In this document: positions 28,370 through 36,743 of the stretch, piece by piece
Position numbering within the stretch: the first letter of the stretch is position 1
Layout of the letters: each line of letters starts with the position of its first letter
Origin: Candidatus Contendibacter sp.
Lineage (GTDB): Bacteria; Pseudomonadota; Gammaproteobacteria; Competibacterales; Competibacteraceae
Direction: 5' to 3'
DNA: 64,000 bases
Assembly (NCBI GenBank): GCA_029624765.1
Contig: JARSSO010000035.1
Coordinates: forward strand, 1 to 64,000
Position numbers and translations under genes: made by a program
The notes under the pieces: generated by a model
What the model was told of the DNA's origin: nothing
Databases searched by the model: none
Seen by the model: only the letters and a program-made list of their open reading frames with translations

Positions 28370-28939
28370 TTAGGTCAATGCCGTGGTCAAGGTGAAGGAA
28401 TCGAGCGGGAGCGCGAAGCCGTCGGGGTGATGGAAGTCCGGCGGACCCGGTGGGTGCCGCAACGCCCAATACGAACGTCGGCCATTCCGTGCCTCGATGA
28501 CGGCGGCCAAAGCCAGCCGCAAGCCCACGTCGCCCGGGTCGGCCGCCAGCTCGGCCAACTCCACCACGGCTTCCAGTTCGAGCCGGTCCGCGCCGACGCG
28601 CAAGGTGACGGTGGGTGGCGGGATCGGCTCGACAGCCGTCATCCCTGTTCGATACGCCGTGAAGCGATAAACGGCCCATTCGGTCGACGGTGCGAAGTTG
28701 AATTCATGATAACCCGCGCGCGCGCCTCCCGCCAGGAACGCCTCAAAGCAGGTATGCCGCCAAAGTTCGTCCGCGCGACGCGGCGGGCGCGGGTCGGGCA
28801 GGCGCACGTCGGCCGGGTCGCCTTCGATCACGTAGCGCAACGCGAGCGATCCGGCGGGAGTCCGGCGCGCTTCGACCGTGAAGCGCCGGACGGTTGCGCA
28901 CGGCGTGGCGGGATGACAAATCAGGGCGGCGGTCGGCAT
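28370..28939 (-). CDS. DOMON-like domain protein
   Basis: A 189-residue beta-rich protein without signal peptide. The pattern RRADELWRHTCFEAFL..YHEFNFAPSTEWAVYRF is the one seen in stand-alone DOMON-like type 9 proteins of proteobacteria, which are thought to bind carbohydrate or heme. It sits 9 bases after the DUF808 gene stop and 18 bases before the aminotransferase start, so the three may be co-transcribed. Function unknown. Confidence 0.7.
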   Translation of the reverse strand: MPTAALICHPATPCATVRRFTVEARRTPAGSLALRYVIEGDPADVRLPDPRPPRRADELWRHTCFEAFLAGGARAGYHEFNFAPSTEWAVYRFTAYRTGMTAVEPIPPPTVTLRVGADRLELEAVVELAELAADPGDVGLRLALAAVIEARNGRRSYWALRHPPGPPDFHHPDGFALPLDSFTLTTALT

Positions 28940-28948
28940 GGGGAGCGG

Positions 28949-29914
28949 TCAGGTCGAATCCGGCCGCTGGTCGCGCTGGTCCAGCAGAGCCTTCGTCCTG
29001 TTGACGCCGGCCAGCGCCAGCCCGCCCGCGCCGACGCCGACCAGCAAGTTGAGCAACGTTGGAGTGAGGGGAGCCAGCACCTCGCCGATGCAGGGCAAGG
29101 CGTGGACCGCGGCTTCCGCGTGGTGCAACACCTCGTGCGAATAGGGCAGGCCATGCAACAGAATCCCGCCGCCGACCAGGAACATGGCGGCCGTGCCGAC
29201 GATGGACAGGGTTTTCATCAGATACGGCGCGACGCGCAACAGGCCCTGGCCCAGGATGCGCTTGAAACCGGCCCAGGCATGGGTCGCGTCGTCCTTGACG
29301 AGATGAAAGCCCGCGTCGTCCAGCTTCACGATGCCGGCTACCAGGCCGTACACGCCGACCGTCATGAGGACGGCGATGCTGGCGATCACGGCCACCTGGG
29401 TGGCGAAGGCGGCGTCTTGCACGGTGCCCAGGGCGATCACGACGATTTCCGCCGAGAGCACGAAGTCGGTGCGGATCGCGCCCCGGATTTTTTCCCGTTC
29501 GAACGCCACCAAATCCACGGCGGGATCGCTGAGCGCCTGGACGGTCACGGCGTGCGCGGCTTTGGCGCCGGTCTCACCGCGCAGGAATTTGTGCGCGACT
29601 TTTTCGAAGCCTTCGAAGCACAGATAGACTCCACCCACCATCAACAAGGGAGTAATCGCCCACGGCGCGACCGCGCTGATCAACAGGGCCGCTGGAACCA
29701 GGATCAGCTTGTTTTTCATCGAGCCCTTGGCGACCGCCCACACCACCGGTAGCTCACGCTCGGCGCGCACGCCCGAGACCTGCTCGGCGTTCAGGGCCAG
29801 ATCGTCGCCCAGGACGCCGGCGGTCTTTCTCGCCGCCACCTTGGTCATCAGCGCCACGTCGTCCAGCACGGTGGCGATATCGTCAATCAGGGCTAAGAGG
29901 CTGGTGCCGGCCAT
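28949..29914 (-). CDS. DUF808 (YedI-like) inner-membrane protein
   Basis: 321 residues with several TM segments, beginning MAGTSLLALIDDIATVLDD, followed by the ARKTAGVLGDDLALNAEQVSG block characteristic of DUF808/YedI. The ATG at 29914 has AGGAG eight bases upstream and yields the family start; an upstream in-frame ATG would add 14 atypical residues. The family's role is not established. Confidence 0.87.
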   Translation of the reverse strand: MAGTSLLALIDDIATVLDDVALMTKVAARKTAGVLGDDLALNAEQVSGVRAERELPVVWAVAKGSMKNKLILVPAALLISAVAPWAITPLLMVGGVYLCFEGFEKVAHKFLRGETGAKAAHAVTVQALSDPAVDLVAFEREKIRGAIRTDFVLSAEIVVIALGTVQDAAFATQVAVIASIAVLMTVGVYGLVAGIVKLDDAGFHLVKDDATHAWAGFKRILGQGLLRVAPYLMKTLSIVGTAAMFLVGGGILLHGLPYSHEVLHHAEAAVHALPCIGEVLAPLTPTLLNLLVGVGAGGLALAGVNRTKALLDQRDQRPDST

Positions 29915-30183
29915 GCGGATCGCTCCTGGGAAGCTGTATGGGAATCCCTCGCCCACCGGCGGGGGTAAGGCAGGGGCAAAGGTATTTTTTCAATGGCTTA
30001 GCTTATACCAATTCCCAATAGGTTTACTGGATGGGGTGGACCTGATGATAGGCTTTGCTACGCTCGGCCCATCCTACGGAAAAACCGATTTCCGCCTACG
30101 AGAGGGCGGCGAGAATAAGGCAGTTTTTTAGCGAGTATTTCTTAGAATATGCCACGTGGAATAATTCCGCGGAGGATTTACCC
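29915..30183. other. Intergenic region with a repeat-like element
   Basis: It holds upstream sequence for the leftward DUF808 gene and the rightward hypothetical gene. At 30044-30079 lies a segment including GCTTTGCTACGCTCGGCCCA that can fold as an imperfect hairpin and looks like short interspersed repeats common in gammaproteobacterial genomes. A palindrome GGAATAATTCC lies near 30160, and a strong GGAGG precedes the next gene. No coding sequence or RNA gene is recognised. Confidence 0.4.
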
Positions 30184-30624
30184 ATGAGCGAGAAGACCGT
30201 CAAATCGGCGACCGGCCTCGACGGCGCGGTCGCGGCGCTGCGCCGGCACCTGCTGGAGAAAGGCAACCGTTTCGAGCACGGCCCCGACTACCAAGGCAAC
30301 GGCAAGGTGCTGGCCAACGTCCGGCAGACCGCCCGGATGTACGAGGGCATGGGCTATGCCAAGCTGTTCGAACTGGGCGATCCACCGGTTTATGCCCTGC
30401 TGCAACGCGGTCATCGGGAACTGCATATTTTTCAGCCGCAAGACCCGAAAATCCGGCAATGGCTGGAGAATGAAAAAACCGATCCGAACGATCCCGCCAT
30501 CCGCGCCTACATGCTCGGTAAATCCGGTTTGAGCGAGGCGGATCTTGCGGTCGCCGCCAAGCCTCGGCGTTACCACATCAACGAGGTGGACGAGGTATTC
30601 ATCGTCAGCAGCGACGATGATTGA
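30184..30624 (+). CDS. Hypothetical cytoplasmic protein (146 aa)
   Basis: Preceded by a good GGAGG. 146 residues, charged, with no signal or TM segment. The N-terminal helix, the KVLANVRQTARMYEGMG segment and an acidic tail ending in Asp-Asp-Asp are the visible features. It resembles nothing I recognise. The last 20 bases overlap the convergent GNAT gene. Coding status is supported by the ribosome-binding site and sustained frame. Confidence 0.65.
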   Translation: MSEKTVKSATGLDGAVAALRRHLLEKGNRFEHGPDYQGNGKVLANVRQTARMYEGMGYAKLFELGDPPVYALLQRGHRELHIFQPQDPKIRQWLENEKTDPNDPAIRAYMLGKSGLSEADLAVAAKPRRYHINEVDEVFIVSSDDD

Positions 30625-31156
30625 AGCGAGAATCTTCAACCGGGCCGGGAGGCGGACGATCCGGCTCCTCGGCGGCGGAGGCGGTTGGGGATCTCGACAG
30701 CGCCCGTTCCCAATACACCACGCCCGGCAGCGGATTGGCGTAGTAAGGCGCGCGGCGCTGAAAACCCATCGCGGTGTAAAGGCGCATCGCCCCTTCCAGC
30801 CCCTCCAGGGTATCCAGCCGCATCGCGGCATAGCCCAGGGCCGACGCTTCGTCCACAATCCGGGTCGCCAGGACACGCCCCAACCCCCGACCGCGATACG
30901 CCGGCCGGACGAACAGCCGCTTCATCTCGCAGATTCCGTCGTCCAGCGGGCGCAGAGCCACGCAACCCGCCGCGCGTGGTCCGTCCAGCGCCAGCAGCAA
31001 CCGGCCCCTCGGTGGCGCGTAGCGCCCCGGCAGGGTCGCAAGTTCCTCCTCGAAACCCTGGAAGCACAGATCGACGCCCAGGAACCGCTGGTACTCGCGG
31101 AACAGCGTCCGCGCGGTATCGAGGTCGCTGGCGGCTTGCGCTTGCACGAGGTTCAT
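30605..31156 (-). CDS. GNAT family N-acetyltransferase
   Basis: 183 residues; the acetyl-CoA-binding motif A is clear as KRLFVRPAYRGRGLGRVLATRIVDEA, followed by a GYAAMRLDTL strand and LYTAMGFQRRAPYY. These place it in the GNAT superfamily. The substrate is unknown. GGAGG lies five bases before the ATG. The C terminus is proline- and arginine-rich and may lie outside the fold. Confidence 0.85.
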   Translation of the reverse strand: MNLVQAQAASDLDTARTLFREYQRFLGVDLCFQGFEEELATLPGRYAPPRGRLLLALDGPRAAGCVALRPLDDGICEMKRLFVRPAYRGRGLGRVLATRIVDEASALGYAAMRLDTLEGLEGAMRLYTAMGFQRRAPYYANPLPGVVYWERALSRSPTASAAEEPDRPPPGPVEDSRFNHRRC

Positions 31157-31226
31157 GGTCGCCTCCGGCCTGGCGGTCCCAGTGAAGTAGAATCGGATCC
31201 GTTCGCGAGCTGATGGGATCAGTGTG

Positions 31227-32984
31227 ATGCCAACAGTAAACGATCCTCGGGCGCTTCTCCAGGCGGCGGTAAAATTCCACCAGGCGGGGGAATTGGCGCG
31301 GGCGGCGCAACTCTATGAACGGGTGTTGCGATTATCGCCGGCGGACCCGAACGCGCTCCATCTGTTTGGGCTGGTCCGCCACCAGCAGGGCGCTCACGCC
31401 GAGGGGGCGGCCCATATCCGGCGCGCGGTGGACCTGGTCCCGGACAATCCGGTGCTGCGCAGCAACCTGGGGGATGCCTTGCGCCGGGCTGGAGAGCCCC
31501 TGGCCGCGATCGAGCAGTTGCGGGCCGCTCTCGCCTTGCGCCCGGATCATGCCGGCGTCCATCTCAATCTTGGCGCCGCCTACGGGGATATCCAGGCTCA
31601 TGAGGCGGCGCTGCGCCATGCCGGAGAAGCCGTGCGGCTGGCTCCGGAGTTGGCGGAAGCGCACTACAATCTCGGGCGCGCGTTGTTCGACCAGTTGCGG
31701 CTGGAGGAAGCCGTCGTCGCCTTTCGCGAGGCGCTCCGCCGCCGCCCCGACTATCCGGTCGCGGCGGACAATCTGCTCTACCTGCTGAATCTGATCCCAG
31801 GACTCGACCCGTGGGAAGTGGCCGCCGAACACCGGCGGGTCTGTGGCCATCTGGACCATCTCGCCAGGCCGCCTCAAAGAAAGCCGAACCGGGGACCGGA
31901 CCGGTTGCTGCGAATCGGCTACGTTTCCCGGGATTTTCGCGCGCACGCGGTGAATTACTTTTTCGAGCCGGTGCTGGCCCACCACGATCGCCGGCGCTTT
32001 CGCGTCTACTGTTATTCCGATGTGGAAAGCCCGGATGCGGTGACGGCGCGGCTCAAGGGTCTCGCCGACCAATGGCGCGACAGCGTCGGCTGGTCTGACC
32101 GCCGTCTCGATGAACAGGTCCGCGCCGACCGCGTGGACATTCTGGTGGATCTGGGGGGCCACACCGAAAAGAACCGCCTCCTGCTTTTTGCCCGCAAGCC
32201 GGCGCCGTTGCAGATCAGTTGGCTGGGCTACCCGAACACCACCGGGCTCGCGGCGATGGATTATCGGATCGTCGATGCGTTCACCGCGCCGGAGGGGGAA
32301 ATCTTTCATGGTTGCGAAGCGCCCCTGCGGTTGCCGCAACTGTTCGCCTGTTTTCGTCCCCCTGACCATGCTCCTCCCGTCAGCCCGGCGCCGGCGGCGG
32401 AGACTGGCCAGGTCACTTTCGGCGCCTTGCACAAGCTGGAGAAGATCAACCCCGCGGTGATTCGCCTTTGGAGCCGGCTGCTCCAGGCGCTCCCGGACGC
32501 GCGGCTGCTCATTGCCCGCGACCAGATCGATTCTTGGCAGCGACAACGGCTGGAAGAAGCGTTCGCGGCCTTGGGAATCGACCCTGGGCGGCTCCTGTTG
32601 CGGTCGCTGAACGATCCCACCCGCAGCTTCTTCGAACAGTTTAAGGATATCGACATCTTCCTCGACGTGTTTCCGTGGAGCGGTCACACCCTCGCCTGCT
32701 GCGCCCTCTGGCAGGGGGCGCCGGTCATCACCCTGGAAGGAAGCAGCCACGCGGGGAGAATGGTGTCCAGCCTGCTTCATGTCGTTGGACTGGAGCGATT
32801 CATCGCCAGGGACGAAGCCCACTACCTGCGCATCGCGGCCGAATCGGCGGCGGATATCCCGACCCTGGCCGCTCTGCGCGCCAACCTCCGTCATCGGGTG
32901 GCCGCTTCGCCGCTGCGCGATGAACCGGGATTCACCCGGACGCTGGAGGAGTCCTATGCCAAAGCATGGACCGAGAGGTCGTGA
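31227..32984 (+). CDS. TPR / O-GlcNAc transferase-like glycosyltransferase (GT41, SPINDLY type)
   Basis: About 585 residues: four or five N-terminal TPRs (about 5-180), then a GT41 catalytic region with the IGYVSRDFRAHAVNYFFEPVL, QISWLGYPNTTG, DYRIVD and FGALHKLEKINP blocks, and a C-terminal DVFPWSGHTLACCALWQGAPVITLEG nucleotide-sugar site. Such bacterial enzymes add sugars to proteins or act in surface glycan synthesis. It is cytoplasmic and stands alone here. The ATG at 31227 directly follows a GTG in the same frame; either may be used. Confidence 0.85.
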   Translation: MPTVNDPRALLQAAVKFHQAGELARAAQLYERVLRLSPADPNALHLFGLVRHQQGAHAEGAAHIRRAVDLVPDNPVLRSNLGDALRRAGEPLAAIEQLRAALALRPDHAGVHLNLGAAYGDIQAHEAALRHAGEAVRLAPELAEAHYNLGRALFDQLRLEEAVVAFREALRRRPDYPVAADNLLYLLNLIPGLDPWEVAAEHRRVCGHLDHLARPPQRKPNRGPDRLLRIGYVSRDFRAHAVNYFFEPVLAHHDRRRFRVYCYSDVESPDAVTARLKGLADQWRDSVGWSDRRLDEQVRADRVDILVDLGGHTEKNRLLLFARKPAPLQISWLGYPNTTGLAAMDYRIVDAFTAPEGEIFHGCEAPLRLPQLFACFRPPDHAPPVSPAPAAETGQVTFGALHKLEKINPAVIRLWSRLLQALPDARLLIARDQIDSWQRQRLEEAFAALGIDPGRLLLRSLNDPTRSFFEQFKDIDIFLDVFPWSGHTLACCALWQGAPVITLEGSSHAGRMVSSLLHVVGLERFIARDEAHYLRIAAESAADIPTLAALRANLRHRVAASPLRDEPGFTRTLEESYAKAWTERS

Positions 32985-33249
32985 AATGGGTTTGGCTCCG
33001 TAGGCGGGCTGAACGGTTGCGAGCAAAATGGCAAGCCATGTACTAAAGTGTATTTGGTAGTTTGGCTTGCTGCATCGAATACAAGCGTAGGTTTCCTGGG
33101 TGAATTGTGGGTGGCTGGCGCAACAGAATCCTTTTACCCCCTCGACGACAAACAGGGGCCGCGTAAGAAGGGGTTCGGCTCAACCGCCAGCATCTCCACA
33201 AGATCAAACAGGGTTGCCATATCCCAGTTGCGATTGATAGGGAGTACCC
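32985..33249. other. Intergenic region before the sugar-oxidation cluster
   Basis: 265 bases between the GT41 gene and the GMC gene. Short open frames exist on both strands but none has a ribosome-binding site or recognisable product. AGGGAG precedes the GMC start. I see no convincing promoter, tRNA or terminator. Confidence 0.4.
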
Positions 33250-35136
33250 ATGTCGAACACCACCCTCGGTAAGCCTCACAGGAGCGACCCCGCCGACGTT
33301 TCGTCATCGATTTACGATGTCGTTATCGTCGGTGCCGGAGTCAGCGGCGCAATCATCGCCAACGAACTGAGTCAAACCGGCTTTCGCGTGCTTATTCTGG
33401 AAGCCGGCCCGGGGCACGATCTGACCATTCCCGGATACGAGCAATACCTCTCGCGCTTCTACGCCTCGGCTTCCAAGGACAACAACGCTCCCTATCCCCG
33501 CAATCGCAATGCTCCCATGCCGCGCAGCACCGACGTGCGCAGGCTCCAGCCGGGCGAACCCGACGCGAGCGGCTACATCGTTCAGAACGGCCCCCTGGCG
33601 CTCGACAGCACCTACACCCGGGTCGTCGGCGGCACGACCATGCACTGGGAAGGCAAGGCTCTACGCATGTTGCCCGAGGATTTCGAAATGCGCACCCGGT
33701 TCGGGCGCGGTTTGGATTGGCCGATTTCCTACGAGCAGTTGGCGCCCTATTACCGCAAGGCCGAATTCGAGCTGGGCGTGTCCGCCGACGTCGAGGACCA
33801 GGCTTATCATGGAATCCGCTTCGATCCCGGCTACGTCTATCCGATGCGCGGGATTCCGGCTTCCTACCTGGACAAGACGGTCGCCAGAGGTTTGAACGGC
33901 GCCGAAGTCACGTTGCGCGGGGAAAAGTTCGCCTTGACCGTCCGCGGCACGCCGCAGGCGCGCAATGGCGTGCCCAACCCCCGCTATGACGGGGGCAAGG
34001 GATACGTTCCGGTGGGCGCGGTCAGCGTCGAGCAAGTGGAGCAGGGCGAACGCTGCCAGGGCAACAACAACTGCGTCCCGATCTGTCCGGTCCAGGCCAA
34101 GTACCACGCCGGTAAAACCCTGGTCAAGGCGCTCGCGACCGGCCGCGTGAAGCTGCTGCCCCAGGCCGTGGCGTCGAAAGTCGTGATCGATCCCGGCAAC
34201 GGCAGGGTTCGCCACATCGAGTTCAAGGCGTACTCGGACCCCGGCTCGACCGAACACGCGACCGGCATCGCCCGGGGGCGGGTCTTCGTGCTCGCCGCCA
34301 ACGCGGTCGAAAACGCCCGTCTGATGCTGGCTTCCGACCTGCCCGGCACCAGCAATCTGGTGGGGCGTAACCTGATGGACCACCCGTTCCTGCTCACCTG
34401 GGGTCTGATGCCGGAAATCACGGGAACCCTGCGGGGGACGCAAAGCACGTCGGGAATCCAGGACCTGCGCGGGGGAGCGTTTCGCCGGCACCAGGCGGCC
34501 TTCGCGGTGAGCATTCACAACGACGGCTGGAGCTGGGCGACCGGCTCGCCGTACTCGGTCCTGGCCGATATCGTCGATCGTCAAAACCAGTTCGGCGCCG
34601 CCCTGCGCCGGCGCCTGGTCGACCAGGTTTCGCGCCAGTTGCAGTTGGCGTTCATGGTCGAACTGCTGCCGGATCAGAACAATCGCGTCACCGTCGATGC
34701 GCGCTACACCGACCCGCTGGGCAATCTCCGTCCCGTCATTTCCTATGGTCTCTCCGACTACACCCTGGACGGAATCGCCTATTCGCGGCGGCTTTCCCGG
34801 CTGATTTTCCAAAGGCTCGGCGTCGAGGACCACACCACCTACGATCCGCTGGATTATGCCTACGTGAGCTACAAGGGCGAGGGCTACACGGTGCGGGGCG
34901 GCAATCACTGGGCTGGAACCCACATCATGGGGACCAGCGCGAAGGACTCCGTGGTCGATGGCGCGCAGCGTTCGTGGGATCACGAAAACCTCTACCTGGT
35001 CGGGGCCGGCAGCATGCCCACGACCGGCACCTCGAACACGACGCTGACCCTGTCGGCGCTCTCCTTCCTGACGGCCGAGCGCATCCGGGGCGAACTTGAC
35101 CAGGATCGGTCTCCCGCAACCATCGCAGCGGCCTAA
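33250..35136 (+). CDS. GMC-family FAD sugar dehydrogenase with [3Fe-4S]-type cysteine motif (large subunit)
   Basis: 628 residues. The FAD-binding VVIVGAGVSGAIIANEL starts near 24, the GGTTMHWEGKALRM segment is the GMC flavin loop, and the C-terminal GNHWAGTHIMGTS and TGTSNTTLTLSALSFL blocks hold the catalytic His and Asn positions. Cys269, Cys275 and Cys279 have the C-x5-C-x3-C spacing of the [3Fe-4S] cluster in FAD glucose and fructose dehydrogenases. It should oxidise a sugar or glycoside ring carbon and pass electrons through the cluster. No signal peptide is visible. It is first of six co-directional genes; the small subunit is two genes downstream. Confidence 0.87.
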   Translation: MSNTTLGKPHRSDPADVSSSIYDVVIVGAGVSGAIIANELSQTGFRVLILEAGPGHDLTIPGYEQYLSRFYASASKDNNAPYPRNRNAPMPRSTDVRRLQPGEPDASGYIVQNGPLALDSTYTRVVGGTTMHWEGKALRMLPEDFEMRTRFGRGLDWPISYEQLAPYYRKAEFELGVSADVEDQAYHGIRFDPGYVYPMRGIPASYLDKTVARGLNGAEVTLRGEKFALTVRGTPQARNGVPNPRYDGGKGYVPVGAVSVEQVEQGERCQGNNNCVPICPVQAKYHAGKTLVKALATGRVKLLPQAVASKVVIDPGNGRVRHIEFKAYSDPGSTEHATGIARGRVFVLAANAVENARLMLASDLPGTSNLVGRNLMDHPFLLTWGLMPEITGTLRGTQSTSGIQDLRGGAFRRHQAAFAVSIHNDGWSWATGSPYSVLADIVDRQNQFGAALRRRLVDQVSRQLQLAFMVELLPDQNNRVTVDARYTDPLGNLRPVISYGLSDYTLDGIAYSRRLSRLIFQRLGVEDHTTYDPLDYAYVSYKGEGYTVRGGNHWAGTHIMGTSAKDSVVDGAQRSWDHENLYLVGAGSMPTTGTSNTTLTLSALSFLTAERIRGELDQDRSPATIAAA

Positions 35137-35157
35137 TTCCGCATAGGGGTCATTGGC

Positions 35158-36237
35158 ATGAGCCTCAAAAGAATCACGACGCTCGACGAATTGCACAACT
35201 ACTTGCACGCCGCGATGCAGTTGGAGCACGCGACCATTCCTCCCTACCTGACGGCGCTCTATTCCATCCAGCCCGGAACCAACTCGGCTGCCTTTCACGT
35301 GCTCCGGGTGGTGGTCGTGGAGGAGATGTTGCACCTGACGCTCGCCGCCAACATCCTGAACGCCGTGGGGGGCGCTCCCGACCTCGCGCGCGAGGGGTTC
35401 GTGCCCCTGTACCCCGCTTACCTCCCGGACGGTGAAACCGACTTCGAAGTTGGCCTTCAACGGTTTTCCCGGGAAGCGGTCGAGACTTTCCTGCGAATCG
35501 AGCGGCCCGCCCGTTCGTCGGAAGAAAGCCAGCGTCTGGTTCGCCGCCAGAGAGTCGACCGGGGGTTGCTGCCCACGTTCCGGGCGGAGGATGACTCCGA
35601 TCTGCACTTTTACAGCATCGGGGAGTTCTATCAAGAGATCGGCCGAGGCCTGGCGTACCTCCAGGAAGAGAAAGCGAAATCCGGCGAAACCCTGTTCAGC
35701 GGCGATCCGGCGCGACAGATCACGCCGGACTACTACTACTCCGGCGGGGGCGAGATCATCCCCGTGTCGAACCTCGAAACGGCGCAGGAGGCCATTCGCC
35801 TGATCTCGGAGCAGGGTGAGGGGTTCGGCAAGCGGATCTACGATTACGAGGGCGAGCTTTCCCACTACTACCGCTTCCAGCAACTCGTCCTGGGCCGCTA
35901 TTACCGAAAGGGCGACGCGCCCGACCATCCAAGCGGTGGGCCCGTCGACGTTGACTGGGATGCGGTTTATCCGGTCAAGACCAATGCCTGCCTCGCCGAC
36001 TATCCGCAACCGTCCGAGTTGCACGCGGCGGCGGTGGAATTCAACGCGCGATACAAGGACTTCCTGGGCCGCCTCACCCAAGCCTTCTCGGGGCGGCCGG
36101 AACTCTTGCTCGATGCGGTGGGCGACATGTTCCGCATCCGGGAAACGGCCAGCCAGTTGATGCGCAATCCGATTCCTGGAACGAGCGGGCTGAACGCCGC
36201 GCCCACCTTCGAAATGCCGCTTCCGACGGAGACCTAA
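35158..36237 (+). CDS. Ferritin-like domain protein (VioB/iminophenyl-pyruvate synthase type)
   Basis: 359 residues. The N-terminal half carries the LHAAMQLEHATIPPYLTALYSI and VVEEMLHLTLAANILNAVGG helices, with the Glu/His metal ligands of the ferritin-like family that includes VioB and RebD domains. The C-terminal half continues helical (HAAAVEFNARYKDFLGRL). Such proteins bind a di-iron or mononuclear centre. Its place between the two dehydrogenase subunits suggests a partner or second redox enzyme; no function is established for this setting. Confidence 0.75.
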   Translation: MSLKRITTLDELHNYLHAAMQLEHATIPPYLTALYSIQPGTNSAAFHVLRVVVVEEMLHLTLAANILNAVGGAPDLAREGFVPLYPAYLPDGETDFEVGLQRFSREAVETFLRIERPARSSEESQRLVRRQRVDRGLLPTFRAEDDSDLHFYSIGEFYQEIGRGLAYLQEEKAKSGETLFSGDPARQITPDYYYSGGGEIIPVSNLETAQEAIRLISEQGEGFGKRIYDYEGELSHYYRFQQLVLGRYYRKGDAPDHPSGGPVDVDWDAVYPVKTNACLADYPQPSELHAAAVEFNARYKDFLGRLTQAFSGRPELLLDAVGDMFRIRETASQLMRNPIPGTSGLNAAPTFEMPLPTET

Positions 36238-36241
36238 AGCC

Positions 36242-36721
36242 ATGCACGCCGACCAAGCCGAGTTTCAGGATTTTCTCAGCCTTTCTTCGGTGGTCACCGG
36301 CTTCACCGCGTTCCAGCTCCAGGGAACCGGGCAGGCGGAGTCTTATTTTTCCACGCTGATCGACATCTTGGGCGAGGCGACGGTGGCCGCGCTGCTGCAA
36401 GTTTTTCGGCGGGTTCAGCGGGAAACCGGCGAGGACGCGGCGGCGCTGGATCGGCTGCTGCGGGCCGCGATCTTCAGCGACGAAAAGCTCGGCCCCATCG
36501 CCCGCAACCTGATCAAGCTCTGGTACGTGGGCACCTGGTATCCGTTGCCCGCCGCGTGGCGCGAGGCGTTCGGGGAGCTAGAGAAAGACACGACCTTCGT
36601 CGTGTCTCCGGCGGCCTACACCGAGGGCCTGCTCTGGCCGGCCATCGGCGCCAATCCCGCCGGCGCGAAAGGCCCCGGCTACGGGACCTGGAGCGCCCCC
36701 CCGCGCATTCCCGAAGTTTGA
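36242..36721 (+). CDS. Sorbitol-dehydrogenase-type small subunit (PF12318-like)
   Basis: 159 residues. The FLSLSSVVTGF..LQGTG..ESYF start and the KLWYVGTWYPLP segment match the small (gamma) subunit of membrane FAD sorbitol/glucose dehydrogenases. In known complexes this subunit bears a Tat signal that carries the flavoprotein across the membrane. Here the chain starts directly at the mature domain with no twin-arginine leader. It lies 4 bases after the ferritin-like gene. It probably pairs with the GMC protein at 33250. Confidence 0.75.
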   Translation: MHADQAEFQDFLSLSSVVTGFTAFQLQGTGQAESYFSTLIDILGEATVAALLQVFRRVQRETGEDAAALDRLLRAAIFSDEKLGPIARNLIKLWYVGTWYPLPAAWREAFGELEKDTTFVVSPAAYTEGLLWPAIGANPAGAKGPGYGTWSAPPRIPEV

Positions 36722-36743
36722 GAATACCGACAGGAAATCTGAC

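Noticed and set aside
32985..33249. Remnant transposase or tRNA in the gap before the GMC gene
   Set aside because: Short frames on both strands show no transposase motif. A GTTCGGCTC near 33173 departs from the tRNA T-loop consensus and no acceptor stem pairs.
33661..36243. A long minus-strand frame opposite the GMC and ferritin-like genes
   Set aside because: Both plus-strand genes are supported by motifs and junction spacing; the antisense frame has no family features.
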